A stretch of DNA of 64,000 nucleotides. Origin: Cyanophora paradoxa (lineage: Eukaryota > Glaucocystophyceae > Cyanophorales > Cyanophoraceae). A program made the position numbers and the translations under genes. The stretch lies in contig QPMI01000420.1 of NCBI GenBank assembly GCA_004431415.1, forward strand, positions 275,099 to 339,098. Direction: 5' to 3'. The notes under the pieces are model-generated. The model saw only the letters and a list, made by a program, of their open reading frames with translations. It ran no database searches and was not told where the DNA came from. Shown here piece by piece: positions 1 through 10,186 of the stretch (its first letter is position 1; each line of letters starts with the position of its first letter).

Positions 1-1675
1 GGCCTGCGGGGCGGATGAAGCAGCGGGAGCCGGGGCGTGACCGCCCTTCTCCCGCCAGTTGCCGCCGCGTCCGCCGCGGCCGCCCTCGCCCGGCGTGCCG
101 GGGGCGGGCGCCGTCTGCGAGAGGGAAACGAGCGGGGCTTGCGCCTGGTTGTTCCTGTTGCCGCCGCGGCCGCCCCGCCCCCGCGGCCGCCGCGCCCGCC
201 CTCGCCAGGGCCGCCTGCGGCTGCCCCTCGCCCCCGGCCGACGTCGCCGACACTTCCCGCGTCGTCGTCAGGACGGCGCCGCGGCTGACGGTGCTCACTG
301 CCGCGCCCTGGGCTGCCGCCGGCTGCTGCGGGGCCGCGGACTGCGGACGCTGATCCCGCCCGCCCCCGCCCCCGCCCCGACCGCCGCCCTGCGGGGCCGA
401 GGACGGCCGCCCGCCTCCCCGACCCGGCCCGCCGCCGGAATCCCGCTTCTGTCCGGGGAATGAGACATGCAAGAGAACGGATTGTGTGGGGGCGGTCACC
501 GCTGGGGTAGCGGGCTTCGGTGGCTGCGGGGCGAGGTGCGGGGAAGGTAGGGGCCGCCCGTACGGATCTGCGCGGGGTACACGTTCAGGGCGCCGCCTGC
601 GCGGGCGGCCGGGCGTCGCGTACCCAGGTGGACCTCGCCCTTGCCCGCGCCGGAGGCGGCGGCGGCGGAAGCGGCCTGGGCGGGGGGCGGGCCCTCTCGC
701 TTCATGATGCGCTTGGGCCCCCGGGCGTCCTCCCGGGCCCTTGCGTTCGCCTGCGCGCCCCGGCGCGCGTGAGCGAGGCCCGAGCGAGCGAAAGCGCCAC
801 CCCGGCACCTTCGCCTCGGCCTTCTGGCGGCGCTTCTCGCGCAGGGCCTCCAGCAGCGGCGTGGTCTTGGTCGGAAGGCTGCCCCCGTGCGCAGCTGCCG
901 GGAGGTCATGAGCCGAAAGGCGGAGGCTGGCGGTCGCAAAAGCGCGCGCGCGAACCCGCAGCGGCCTTCTCCTCCGCCTCGCGCCGGTCCATCTGGACTT
1001 CGGCGCTCGGGAGCAGGTCCGGAACCTTCTTCAAAAGCTCGCAGAAAGCGAGGAAGTCGGCGTCTGGGGGAGCGGGGTCACAGAATGATCGACATGCACA
1101 GGAGGGACGTGGCGAACCCTTCTCGATCGTGTTCTGCCGAGCGTCGGGGCGGCGAGACTTGGGCACGCGCTGGTAGACCGCGAACTCGACCTCCGCCTTG
1201 AACTCCGTGCCTGCGCCGCCGTGTTGGCAAGAAAGCTTGTGCACCTGATGTCCGATGCATGCAGCAGCGGCTCCGGGAGCGGCGGCGCGGGCGCACCCTT
1301 GGAGTCGATGAAAGCGTGCCCATTGAACTGCCGGAGGAACTCCTGGGCCAGATCGGCCGTCTTGAAGTTCATGAAGGCACGCGAGTACACGCTCTTCTTC
1401 GTGCTGCAGGGCGAGCGCCTTCATCAGCGGTCGAAACGCAGACCGGGCAGGACGGACCCAATCTTCCCCATCTGGTAGCTGATCCAGTCGTACTGCCCGG
1501 CATACTTCTCGATTGTCGACTTGAAGCCCTCCTCGTTGAGGGCGTAAGGGAGTTTTCTCACCACAACCTGCACGCCGGTCACAGAGCACTGCGAATCCCA
1601 CGGGAAACAAATGCGCGCCTTTCTGGGCAGCGCCCGCTCTCGCGTGCCAGCGCCCCGGCCTCCGCCCGGCGGCAT
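1..1675 (-). CDS. UPF3: UPF3-like nonsense-mediated mRNA decay factor (partial, runs off left edge)
   Basis: Host gene, read right to left from an ATG at 1675. Exon 1 (about 1675-1458) encodes VVVRKLPYALNEEGFKSTIE and a YDWISYQMGK segment. Exon 2 (1403-1297) encodes SRAFMNFK and FNGHAFIDSKG. Exon 3 (1210-1118) encodes EFKAEVEFAVYQRVPK. Exon 4 begins at about 1063 with DADFLAFCELLKKVPDLLP. This order is that of the Smg4/UPF3 domain, an RNP-like fold that binds UPF2 in nonsense-mediated decay. Introns are about 54, 86 and 54 nt with GT-AG ends (GTCCG, GTGCG, GTTCG donors), and splicing keeps frame across the domain. Downstream, TTPLLEALREKRRQKAEAK and an RGG-rich stretch (GGRGGRGGNWREKGGH, near 60-110) look like the basic tail seen in the family. 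The stop codon lies beyond the window. The domain call is firm; the tail exons are less certain. Confidence 0.82.
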
Positions 1676-1761
1676 CTCGCACTTGCGCTGTACCCGCCTG
1701 ACGGCTTGCCAGGCTTGCTGCGGCTTGCCAGGCTTGCCTGGCTTGCCTCTAGCTGTGCCTC

Positions 1762-2753
1762 ATGGGCGGCAACGTTCTAGGCGACAGCCGAGACCCAAGC
1801 GTGGACAGAGCGTTCAGGAAGCGTCGGGTGCGCGTCGCCGGTCTCGCAGCCTGGCTGCAGCTGCCTGGTTCCTAAGCGCGCCCTCCGCTTTCTGCCTCGC
1901 AGGTGAACGAGCTTTTTGGTGAGAACGTGCGGCGCGATGAGGGAAAACAGGTGCGTGCGCGCTGGCGTACGCGCCTCGCGCTCCGCCGACGTCGGCCTGG
2001 CCGCAGCTCTCGAACGGCAAGTGGGCCTGCCTCGGTAGCGCTTGAGTTCTTTCAGATCGCTCACGTCGCGCCTCTCATGCCCGCCGGCCGCAGTCTGCCG
2101 CTCTACACCAGTGCTGGACACTTTTGACGCGCTCGTCCTCCACCGGACGGGCAAGCGGCACAAGGAGGAGGCCCAGGCGAGGCGTCAGGCTCGCGCCAGC
2201 GGCTCCAGCTGCAGCAGGCACGGCGGCAACGCGGACAGCGCTAGCTGCAGCTCAGAGAAGACATCCTCAGGGCCTGCTCCTCAGCAGGAGCATACGCGGA
2301 CGAATCCACTGCCTCCTTTAAGACGCAAAGATTCTGCACAGGTAAACACGTCGGCCCCCCATTCTCCGTGCGTTTCCAGCCCTGTGGCTAACTATCAACA
2401 GCGGGCGGGGCCTGCGAAGCGGGCGAGAGGCGACGCCGGCCTAAGCGGCTCCTCATCGGCGCTCCCTGCATCCGCGCGCCTGCCTCCGTCCGCTCCGTCC
2501 TGGGCCCCACGCACCGCCGAGGACCACCAGCTCGCGCTCCGGCTCGCGGACTTCGGCTGGCGCCGGTGCGCATGCGCTCGTCTTCGAATTCCAGACTCGC
2601 TCGCCGTCGGAACCTCCGCCTAACGTACGGGCGCCGCGCCCGCGCAGGGACCCGCGCACGGGGCAGTGGTCCAGAGACGAGACGGTCGAGTTTGACAGCG
2701 ACGAGGAGATGCCCTACCCGCCGGGGTGCGCCTTGCCCCACAGCGAGAATTAA
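1762..2753 (+). CDS. Unrecognised intron-containing host protein, divergent from the UPF3-like gene
   Basis: Plus-strand host gene starting 86 bp from the UPF3-like start, so the two probably share a bidirectional promoter. Exon 1 (1762-1827) encodes MGGNVLGDSRDPSVDRAFRK plus two Arg and ends at a GTGCG donor. Exon 2 (1903-1950) encodes VNELFGENVRRDEGKQ. The next exon (from about 2111) carries VLDTFDALVLHRTGKRHKEE, and the last ends with RRDPRTGQWSRDETVEFDSD, an acidic segment, then a stop at 2751-2753. The join between exon 2 and the VLDTF exon is out by one base, so either the splice site is other than I chose or the sequence has an indel. I do not recognise the family. The charged, low-complexity middle and acidic end suggest a soluble nuclear or cytosolic protein, which is inference. 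Confidence 0.5.
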
Positions 2754-4100
2754 CTCGGGTGTATCTTAAGTAAAACCCGAGATACCATTTCAGTGAAACG
2801 GACACGCAATGATGAGTCCGAAATACCATTTAAGCTCATCTCGGCAGGCATCTAAGCTTATTTAAGCTTATCTCGCAGGCCTGTGACCGGAGCACCCGTC
2901 CACCCGCGCCGCGCGCCCACCAGCGAGCAGCCAATCTCGATTGCACTCACTCTCTAGCTAGCTAGCTATCAGATGCCTGAATGGTCTCGCTAGCTAGCTA
3001 GCTACACCTACATCGCGCCTCGTTGACCACCTCTTAGCTACTCGCAGCGCCATCCGCGCAGCGCCATCGCCCACTTGTCCCAGCCGCCGGCGCCGCTCCA
3101 TGTGCTCCACCACATCCGCGGCGCCTCGTTGCGCGTGCCGCGGTGCCGCCAGGCGCCTGCACGCGCGAAGTCACGGCAAGGCGTGGCACCTAAGCTCAGC
3201 GCGGGACGGGAAGCTATAGGATGGACCGGCCTGGCGCGCTTGCTAGCAAGCATTGCTAGCTAACGTGGCGCAGCCTGGGGCGCGCGCGTACCTGGTGCCA
3301 GAGGGCCCGGCCCGCGGAACGCGGAACGCAGGCCTAGGGAGACCACCGAGGGCTCCTGCACGGAGTAGTCAGATCACTTAGCAAATCCGATGGCAGGACG
3401 GTGTCTTGGGCACTTGTTCGAACCTGCCATCGCGTCTCGGTCCAGAGCGTCGGAATTCGCGTCTCGGTGCTCGGAAGGGTTGCTGTCCGCCCTCAAGAGC
3501 TAGTTAGCCAGCGTGGCACCAAGTGGACGGCGGGAGACCGACCGCAGCGGGTGTCCGTTGAAGCCGATGAACGGAAGCCGATGAACAAGGACCTGCGCGT
3601 GAAGAGGACAGGAATGCGCTAGGAGTCGCGGTTCAATGCTGTTGCTCGGGCGGCGGCCAGCGAGGCCTGCGGGACGAAGACGTTGACGAAGGCTTTTTGG
3701 ATGTGTACCCTGTCCAATCGCGTACTGGTACCCCGGTCCCGCAGCTGCATTGCTGCTGCAACCATGTGCAATGGTCCCGCAGCTGCATCCCATCGTGCAG
3801 CTGAGCGCGTGCAAGCATACGTGTGCGAGGATGCCAAGGATGCCAAGAACTGGCGCGGCGCGATGTGGCGACAGGCAACCGATACACAGCCCGAGCCGCT
3901 AACGAGCGAAAAGCTTCGTGCGTGCCACTTCTAATACATTCTCTCCTATGAGTCCCCAGGGCTGAGTACTCCGTGGCGCAGGGCGACTCGGCGACGCAGC
4001 GCAGATGCTGACGCAGCGCGATCCATGCGGGGACCCGCCCTTCCGGCAAGCGATATGAACAGTTCGTACCACGTTCAGGAGTTTTCTCATAGACAAGTCA
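2754..4100. other. Gene-poor host spacer
   Basis: No coding signal I trust. The stretch holds short (TAGC)n runs near 2953-2968 and 2987-3004 and small palindromic AAGCTTA copies near 2830-2875. The open frames here are unsupported by domain content or plausible splice structure. Confidence 0.4.
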
Positions 4101-4109
4101 TGGGGCGGC

Positions 4110-5062
4110 CGCATAGGGCCGAGGCGCGGCCAGGCGGAGCGGAGGCGCGGCGGGCGGCGGCGAGGCTCACTGCACGCCGCGTAGGCGCGGCGGGCAGCGG
4201 CGCGGCTCTCTGGGCGGGGCGGAGGCGCGGCGCGCGGCGGGGCATCTCGCCGGGCGGCGCGGGAGGCGCGGCGGGCGGCGACGAGGCTCGCCGCACGCGG
4301 CGGAGGCGCGGCGGGCGGCAGCGAGGCTCTCCGGGCGGGGCGGAGGCGCGGCGGGCGGCGACGAGGCTCACCGCACGCGGCGGAGGCGCGACGGGCGGCG
4401 GCGAGGCTCTCTGGGCGGGGCGGAGGCGCGGCGCGCGGCGGGCATCTCGCCGGGCGGCGCGGGAGGCGCGGCGGGCGGCGGCGAGGCTCTCCGGCGGGGC
4501 GGAGGCGCGGCGGGCGGCGGGGCATCTCGCCGGGCGGCGCGGGAGGCGGCGCGGGCAGCGGCGCGGCTCTCCGGGCGGGGCGGAGGCGCGGCGCGCGGCG
4601 GGCATCTCGCCGGGCGGTGCGGGAGGCGCGGCGGGCGGCGACGAGGCTCGCTGCACGCGCGGGAGGCGCGGGCGGGCAGCGGCGCGGCTCTCCGGGTGGG
4701 CAGAGGCGCGGCGGGCGGCGGGGCATCTCGCCGGGCGGCGCGGGAGGCGCGGCGGGCAGCGGCGCGGCTCTCCGGGCGGGCGGAGGCGCGGCGGGCGGCG
4801 ACGAGGCTCGCCGCACGCGGCGGAGGCGCGACGGGCGGCGGCGAGGCTCTCTGGGCGGGGCGGAGGCGCGGCGCGCGGCGGGGCATCTCGCCGGGCGGCG
4901 CGGGAGGCGCGGCGGGCGGCGGCGAGGCTCTCCGGGCGGGGCGGAGGCGCGGCGGGCGGCGGGCATCTCGCCGGGCGGCGCGGGAGGCGGCGCGGGCAGC
5001 GGCGCGGCTCTCCGGGCGGGGCGGAGGCGCGGCGCGCGGCGGGGCATCTCGCCGGGGCATAT
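4110..5062. repeat. Irregular GC-rich tandem repeat array
   Basis: Nearly pure G and C sequence built from a few shuffled modules, for example GGCGGAGGCGCGGCGGGCGG, ACGAGGCTC, GGGGCATCTCGCCGGGCGG and CGCGGGAGGCG, repeated in mixed order. All frames are open on both strands because of composition, so the long open frames across it are not evidence of a gene. Module order is irregular, unlike the two regular satellites that follow. Confidence 0.85.
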
Positions 5063-5522
5063 AGCTAGCTCTAGGCGGCACTTGGCCGTAATAATTTCCG
5101 AAATCTCGTTCCAACAAGCGATGCCCTGTTAATGAGTGATATATGAGGCTTGTTTAAGCCTTTATATGATGCAACACACATGCTGTTGTTGACTGGGAAT
5201 GGAGCCACTCACCGAGGTCAGTTTTCATGATCGGATGACAGAGTTGGATGAGGTCATGATCAAGACGCCATGATGTCAGGCTTGAGAGCTCGTCAGACGT
5301 TTTGGCGGGCTCTTACAGGTTAGATTACTTTGCGAGTCCCGACCTTTTTATATATCCTGAAAGTTCTTTTCATTGTCGTTCTTATGATGTACTCTGATGT
5401 AATAGAGCTCAATTCTATCCAAAGATATTCAGTTCGAAAAGAAACTTCTGTGGATGGCACATGGTGCCCTGGTCTCGCTCTTGCCATCCCACTAGGGCCC
5501 GGGCACCCCGGCGCATCTTATA
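5063..5522. other. AT-richer spacer between repeat arrays
   Basis: A 460-bp stretch with clearly lower GC than its surroundings. I see no gene, RNA or mobile-element signature in it. Confidence 0.4.
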
Positions 5523-7100
5523 GATTCTGAATCCATGTATACCACATGTTGTTTCTCAGGGCTTGGATGCAGGCGCGGGGCCCGCCCTGGGGAGGCCGGG
5601 CGTGCCACGGTGGTTCCTCGCGATCGGGCCCGGCCCATCATTCTCTGATGACCCCCTCACTCCCTCGAGGCGATTCTTCTGTGTCGCGCCCGGCGTCCCC
5701 GGCTCACCTTATATAAACTGAATCCCAATGTAATCGATGTTGGTTCTCAGGGCTCGGATGCAGGCGCGGGGCCCGCCCTGGGGAGGACGGGCGTGGTTCC
5801 GCGGGCCCATCATTCTCAGGTGCCCCCCTCACTCCCTCGAGGCGATTCTTCTGTGTCGTGCCCGGCGTCCCCGGCTCACCTTATATAAACTGAATCCCAA
5901 TGTAATAGATGTTGTGTCTCAGGGCTCGGATGCAGGCGCGGGGCCCGCCCTGGGGAGGACGGGCGTGGTTCCGCGGGCCCATCATTCTCAGGTGCCCCCC
6001 TCACTCCCTCGAGGCGATTCTTCTGTGTCGCCCCCGGCGTCCCCGGCTCACCTTATATAAACTGAATCCCAATGTAATAGATGTTGTGTCTCAGGGCTCG
6101 GATGCAGGCGCGGGGCCCGCCCTGGGGAGGACGGGCGTGGTTCCGCGGGCCCATCATTCTCAGGTGCCCCTCTTACTCCCTCGAGGCGATTCTTCTGTGT
6201 CGTGCCCGGCGTCCCCGGCTCACCTTATATAAACTGAATCCCAATGTAATCGATGTTGGTTCTCAGGGCTCGGATGCAGGCGCGGGGCCCGCCCTGGGGA
6301 GGACGGGCGTGGTTCCGCGGGCCCATCATTCTCAGGTGCCCCTCTCACTCCCTCGAGGCGATTCTTCTGTGTCGCCCCCGGCGTCCCCGGCTCACCTTAT
6401 ATAAACTGAATCCCAATGTAATAGATGTTGTGTCTCAGGGCTCGGATGCAGGCGCGGGGCCCGCCCTGGGGAGGACGGGCGTGGTTCCGCGGGCCCATCA
6501 TTCTCAGGTGCCCCCCTCACTCCCTCGAGGCGATTCTTCTGTGTCGTGCCCGGCGTCCCCGGCTCACCTTATATAAACTGAATCCCAATGTAATAGATGT
6601 TGTGTCTCAGGGCTCGGATGCAGGCGCGGGGCCCGCCCTGGGGAGGACGGGCGTGGTTCCGCGGGCCCATCATTCTCAGGTGCCCCTCTCACTCCCTCGA
6701 GGCGATTCTTCTGTGTCGCCCCCGGCGTCCCCGGCTCACCTTATATAAACTGAATCCCAATGCAATCGATGTTGTGTCTCAGGGCTCGGATGCAGGCGCG
6801 GGGCCCGCCCTGGGGAGGACGGGCGTGGTTCCGCGGGCCCATCATTCTCAGGTGCCCCCCTCACTCCCTCGAGGCGATTCTTCTGTGTCGTGCCCGGCGT
6901 CCCCGGCTCACCTTATATAAACTGAATCCCAATGTAATCGATGTTGGTTCTCAGGGCTCGGATGCAGGCGCGGGGCCCGCCCTGGGGAGGACGGGCGTGG
7001 TTCCGCGGGCCCATCATTCTCAGGTGCCCCCCTCACTCCCTCGAGGCGATTCTTCTGTGTCGAGCCCGGCGGTGCCGGCCCCGGCTCACCTTATATCAGA
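5523..7100. repeat. 172-bp satellite, nine units
   Basis: Head-to-tail array. The landmark GGATGCAGGCGCGGGGCCCG recurs at about 5565, 5757, 5929, 6101, 6273, 6445, 6617, 6789 and 6961. The spacing is 172 bp except the first, diverged unit (192 bp). Every unit contains CCTTATATAAACTGAATCCC. A two-base marker after CTGTGTCG alternates TG, CC, TG, CC, TG, CC, TG across units 2-8, so the array probably grew by copying 344-bp dimers. The last unit is altered at its end. The 107-codon open frames inside it are artefacts of the period. Confidence 0.95.
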
Positions 7101-7465
7101 GTAATAGTACCAGCTTCTGGAATGCCCGAATGTATTTACTTTGCCTTCGCGGCCCGCTTTATAGCTAGCTATCTGTAGTGAATTCTGAATTTCGGGGGAA
7201 ATGTCAAAACCGGAAACCGGCGTGGCCCCGAATTCTCGCCGGAGTCTTTCCAAAATTCCGCCAGAATATTCGTGATTCTCGAGATTGTGCGCGAATTCGG
7301 GGGAAAATGTCAAAATCGGCAAACGCTTTGGCCCGGCCCCGAGTTCGAATTCTCTCCCAAAACTTTATCGCCGGCCTCGCTCGTCGCGATTTTTCGCTCT
7401 CGCTCTTCTGTATTTTTTGTATTTCTGTAGTGTGTGTGCTCGAGTGTGATTTTCAAGAAGGACAG
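7101..7465. other. Spacer between satellites
   Basis: Short mixed-composition segment with an imperfect internal direct repeat: two GAATTC...GGGGGAAAATGTCAAAA-like stretches, near 7190-7212 and 7290-7314. No gene recognised. Confidence 0.4.
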
Positions 7466-9046
7466 GGATGCAAGGCGGGGTGCGCCGCGGCGGGGCGGGC
7501 GGGCAGGGCCGGCGCGGGGCGCGATCCGGCCTGCGCGCGGGCGTCAGCGCGGCTCGCGGCGGACGGGGGGCGGCGGGGGCGGCGCGGACCTGGCCTCAGC
7601 CCCGTCGGCGAGGCGGGGCGCGCCGCGGCGGGGCGGGGCGGCCAGGGGCCGGCGCGGGCGCGATCCGGCCTGCGCGCGGGCGTCAGCGCGGCTCGCGGCG
7701 GACGGGGGGCGGCGGGGGCGGCGCGGACCTGGCCTCAGCCCCGTCGGCGAGGCGGGGCGCGCCGCGGCGGGGCGGGGCGGGCAGGGGCCGGCGCGGGGCG
7801 CGATCCGGCCTGCGCGCGGGCGTCAGCGCGGCTCGCGGGGGCGGCGGGGCGGCGGGGGCGGCGCGGACCTGGCCTCAGCCCCGTCGGCGAGGCGGGCGCG
7901 CCGCGGCGGGGCGGGCGGCCAGGGGCCGGCGCGGGGCGTGATCCGGCCTGCGCGCGGGCGTCAGCGCGGCTCGCGGGGGACGGGGGGCGGCAGGGGCGGC
8001 GCGGACCTGGCCTCAGCCCCGTCGGCGAGGCGGGGCGCGCCGCGGCGGGGCGGGGCGGCCAGGGCCGGCGCGGGGCGCGATCCGGCCTGCGCGCGGGCGT
8101 CAGCGCGGCTCGCGGCGGACGGGGAGGCGGCGGGGGCGGCGCGGACCTGGCCTCAGCCCCGTCGGCGAGGCGGGGCGCGCCGCGGCGGGGCGGGGCGGGC
8201 AGGGGCCGGCGCGGGGCGCGATCCGGCCTGCGCGCGGGCGTCAGCGCGGCTCGCGGCGGGCGGGGGGCGGCGGGGCGGCGCGGACCTGGCCTCAGCCTCG
8301 TCGGCGAGGCGGGGCGCGCCGCGGCGGGGCGGGGCGGGCAGGGGCCGGCGCGGGGCGCGATCCGGCCTGCGCGCGGGCGTCAGCGCGGCTCGCGGCGGGC
8401 GGGGGGCGGCGGGGCGGCGCGGACCTGGCCTCAGCCCCGTCGGCGAGGCGGGGCGCGCCGCGGCGGGGCGGGCGGCCAGGGGCCGGCGCGGGGCGTGATC
8501 CGGCCTGCGCGCGGGCGTCAGCGCGGCTCGCGGGGGGCGGGGGGGCGGCAGGGGCGGCGCGGACCTGGCCTCAGCCCCGTCGGCGAGGCGGGGCGCGCCG
8601 CGGCGGGGCGGGGCGGGCAGGGGCCGGCGCGGGGCGCGATCCGGCCTGCGCGCGGGCGTCAGCGCGGCTCGCGGCGGACGGGGAGGCGGCGGGGGCGGCG
8701 CGGACCTGGCCTCAGCCTCGTCGGCGAGGCGGGGCGCGCCGCGGCGGGGCGGGGCGGGCAGGGGCCGGCGCGGGGCGCGATCCGGCCTGCGCGCGGGCGT
8801 CAGCGCGGCTCGCGGCGGGCGGGGGGCGGCGGGGCGGCGCGGACCTGGCCTCAGCCTCGTCGGCGAGGCGGGGCGCGCCGCGGCGGGGCGGGGCGGGCAG
8901 GGGCCGGCGCGGGGCGCGATCCGGCCTGCGCGCGGGCGTCAGCGCGGCTCGCGGCGGGCGGGGGGCGGCGGGGGCGGCGCGGACCTGGCCTCAGCCCCGT
9001 CGGCGAGGCTGGGCGCGCCGCGGCAGGGCGGGGCGGGCGGGGCATG
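7466..9046. repeat. 139-bp GC-rich satellite, eleven units
   Basis: The landmark GATCCGGCCTGCGCGCGGGC recurs at about 7523, 7662, 7802, 7940, 8079, 8220, 8359, 8497, 8638, 8779 and 8918, a spacing of 138-141 bp. Most differences between units are in the length of G runs, with a few base changes (GCGGACGG versus GCGGGCGG; CCCCGTCGG versus CCTCGTCGG). Frames are open throughout because there are almost no A or T bases, so the 634-codon open frame here is not a gene. Confidence 0.93.
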
Positions 9047-10186
9047 ATGTGCCTAGATAGCGCGCTATACAGCTATAGATAGTCGGCCAGCTGTCGGCTA
9101 TATAGCTCCAGTGAGCAACGTTAACTACCGCAGTATCACGAGCGCGCGCGGCTAGGCTAGGACGAAAGCACTTCTCCGAAGCTTTTGCATGTCTTCTGAC
9201 GGGCTAGCTCGCGCGGAGCGACACGTTGTAGGGCGATCGTACTCGCGCCACTGGTGCCGGTGCGCGAGGGCACAGACAACGTTGAAACTGCTTCCAGAAC
9301 ATAGCTGTCGCTACGCCTCGCCTCCTACGCCTCCGCTTCTATGCGCGACGGCGCCTGCTATCTCGAGCTGATTTCGGCGGGGGATAGCTCATTTCGGCAT
9401 TCGCCGAAATCGTACCCGAAATAATTCTCGCTGTGCCCCGGCCCGCCGCCGCCGAGCCTGCAGGCGCGGGCGGCCCGCCTTAGGCTCTCGAGCTCATTGG
9501 AAGGAATTCGAGCTCATTGGAAGGAATCCGAGCGCGCAGGCACGGGCCTCCGCGCGATGCGGAGGCCAGCATCGGAAGCGACGTCGACGGCGCGGCCGTT
9601 GCGCATGCCGCGGCCGCGGCCGTGGCCGTCGACGTCGACGTCGACGTCGGCGCGCGTGGAGCCGACGCAGCAGCAAGACGCGAGCAAAGCGAGAACAGCG
9701 CAGGAGATTGACAGCTAGTGAGAGCAGGCGTACCGTAGAATACGTACGTGGTGGCAGTTTAATTTGGCCGCCGCGCGCGCTGGGCGGCGCCGGCCGGATC
9801 AAATGTTCGTCAGTCCGAGCGGCGAGCGCTCGCGCAGCTACCGGTAGCAGCTAAAAGCGCAGCTGGCAGTGGCAAAGAGCGCATGCGCATGCGCAGGTGG
9901 AGAAATCCGCGAAAGGGCCGGAACGAGGGTACAGGGTTAAATCCAGCCAGCCACCCGCAACGCGAAGAGGCCGGGCGCTCGGCGAGCAGCTCGGTGTCGT
10001 CGGAAAGATCACAGCTACTGATAGATCGACCTTGCGCAATTGCCGCATCTTATCCAGACCTCCGAGTTGGCTGAACAATGGGCCCTCAGCTCGCGGGAGG
10101 GGGCGGCGGAGTCAGCGAGCGCTGAATCGCCGCTGGCAATGTTTCCTGCAAGCGGGAGGGCATAGTCGCGCTCGGAGAAGGCGGCG
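9047..10186. other. Spacer upstream of the large host gene
   Basis: No gene recognised. It holds a short GTCGAC-type minisatellite near 9625-9650, two copies of GAGCTCATTGGAAGGAAT at about 9490 and 9510, and CCGAAAT-rich sequence near 9370-9425. It presumably contains the promoter of the gene starting near 10187, but I see no defined element. Confidence 0.35.

Noticed and set aside
4025-5068. Long open frames on both strands of the GC-rich array
   Set aside because: All frames are open because of base composition; protein is Arg/Ala/Pro repeat on both strands.
5523-7100. Regularly spaced repeats as a possible CRISPR array
   Set aside because: The whole 172-bp unit is conserved, with no unique spacers, and the context is eukaryotic.
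5737-7168. Chain of overlapping 107-codon open frames every 172 bp
   Set aside because: They follow the satellite period exactly and run from unit to unit; no start context or domain supports a gene.
7178-9082. 634-codon plus-strand open frame rich in Gly, Ala and Arg
   Set aside because: It lies across the 139-bp GC-only satellite, where stop codons are absent by composition; several frames are open at once and the protein simply repeats the unit.
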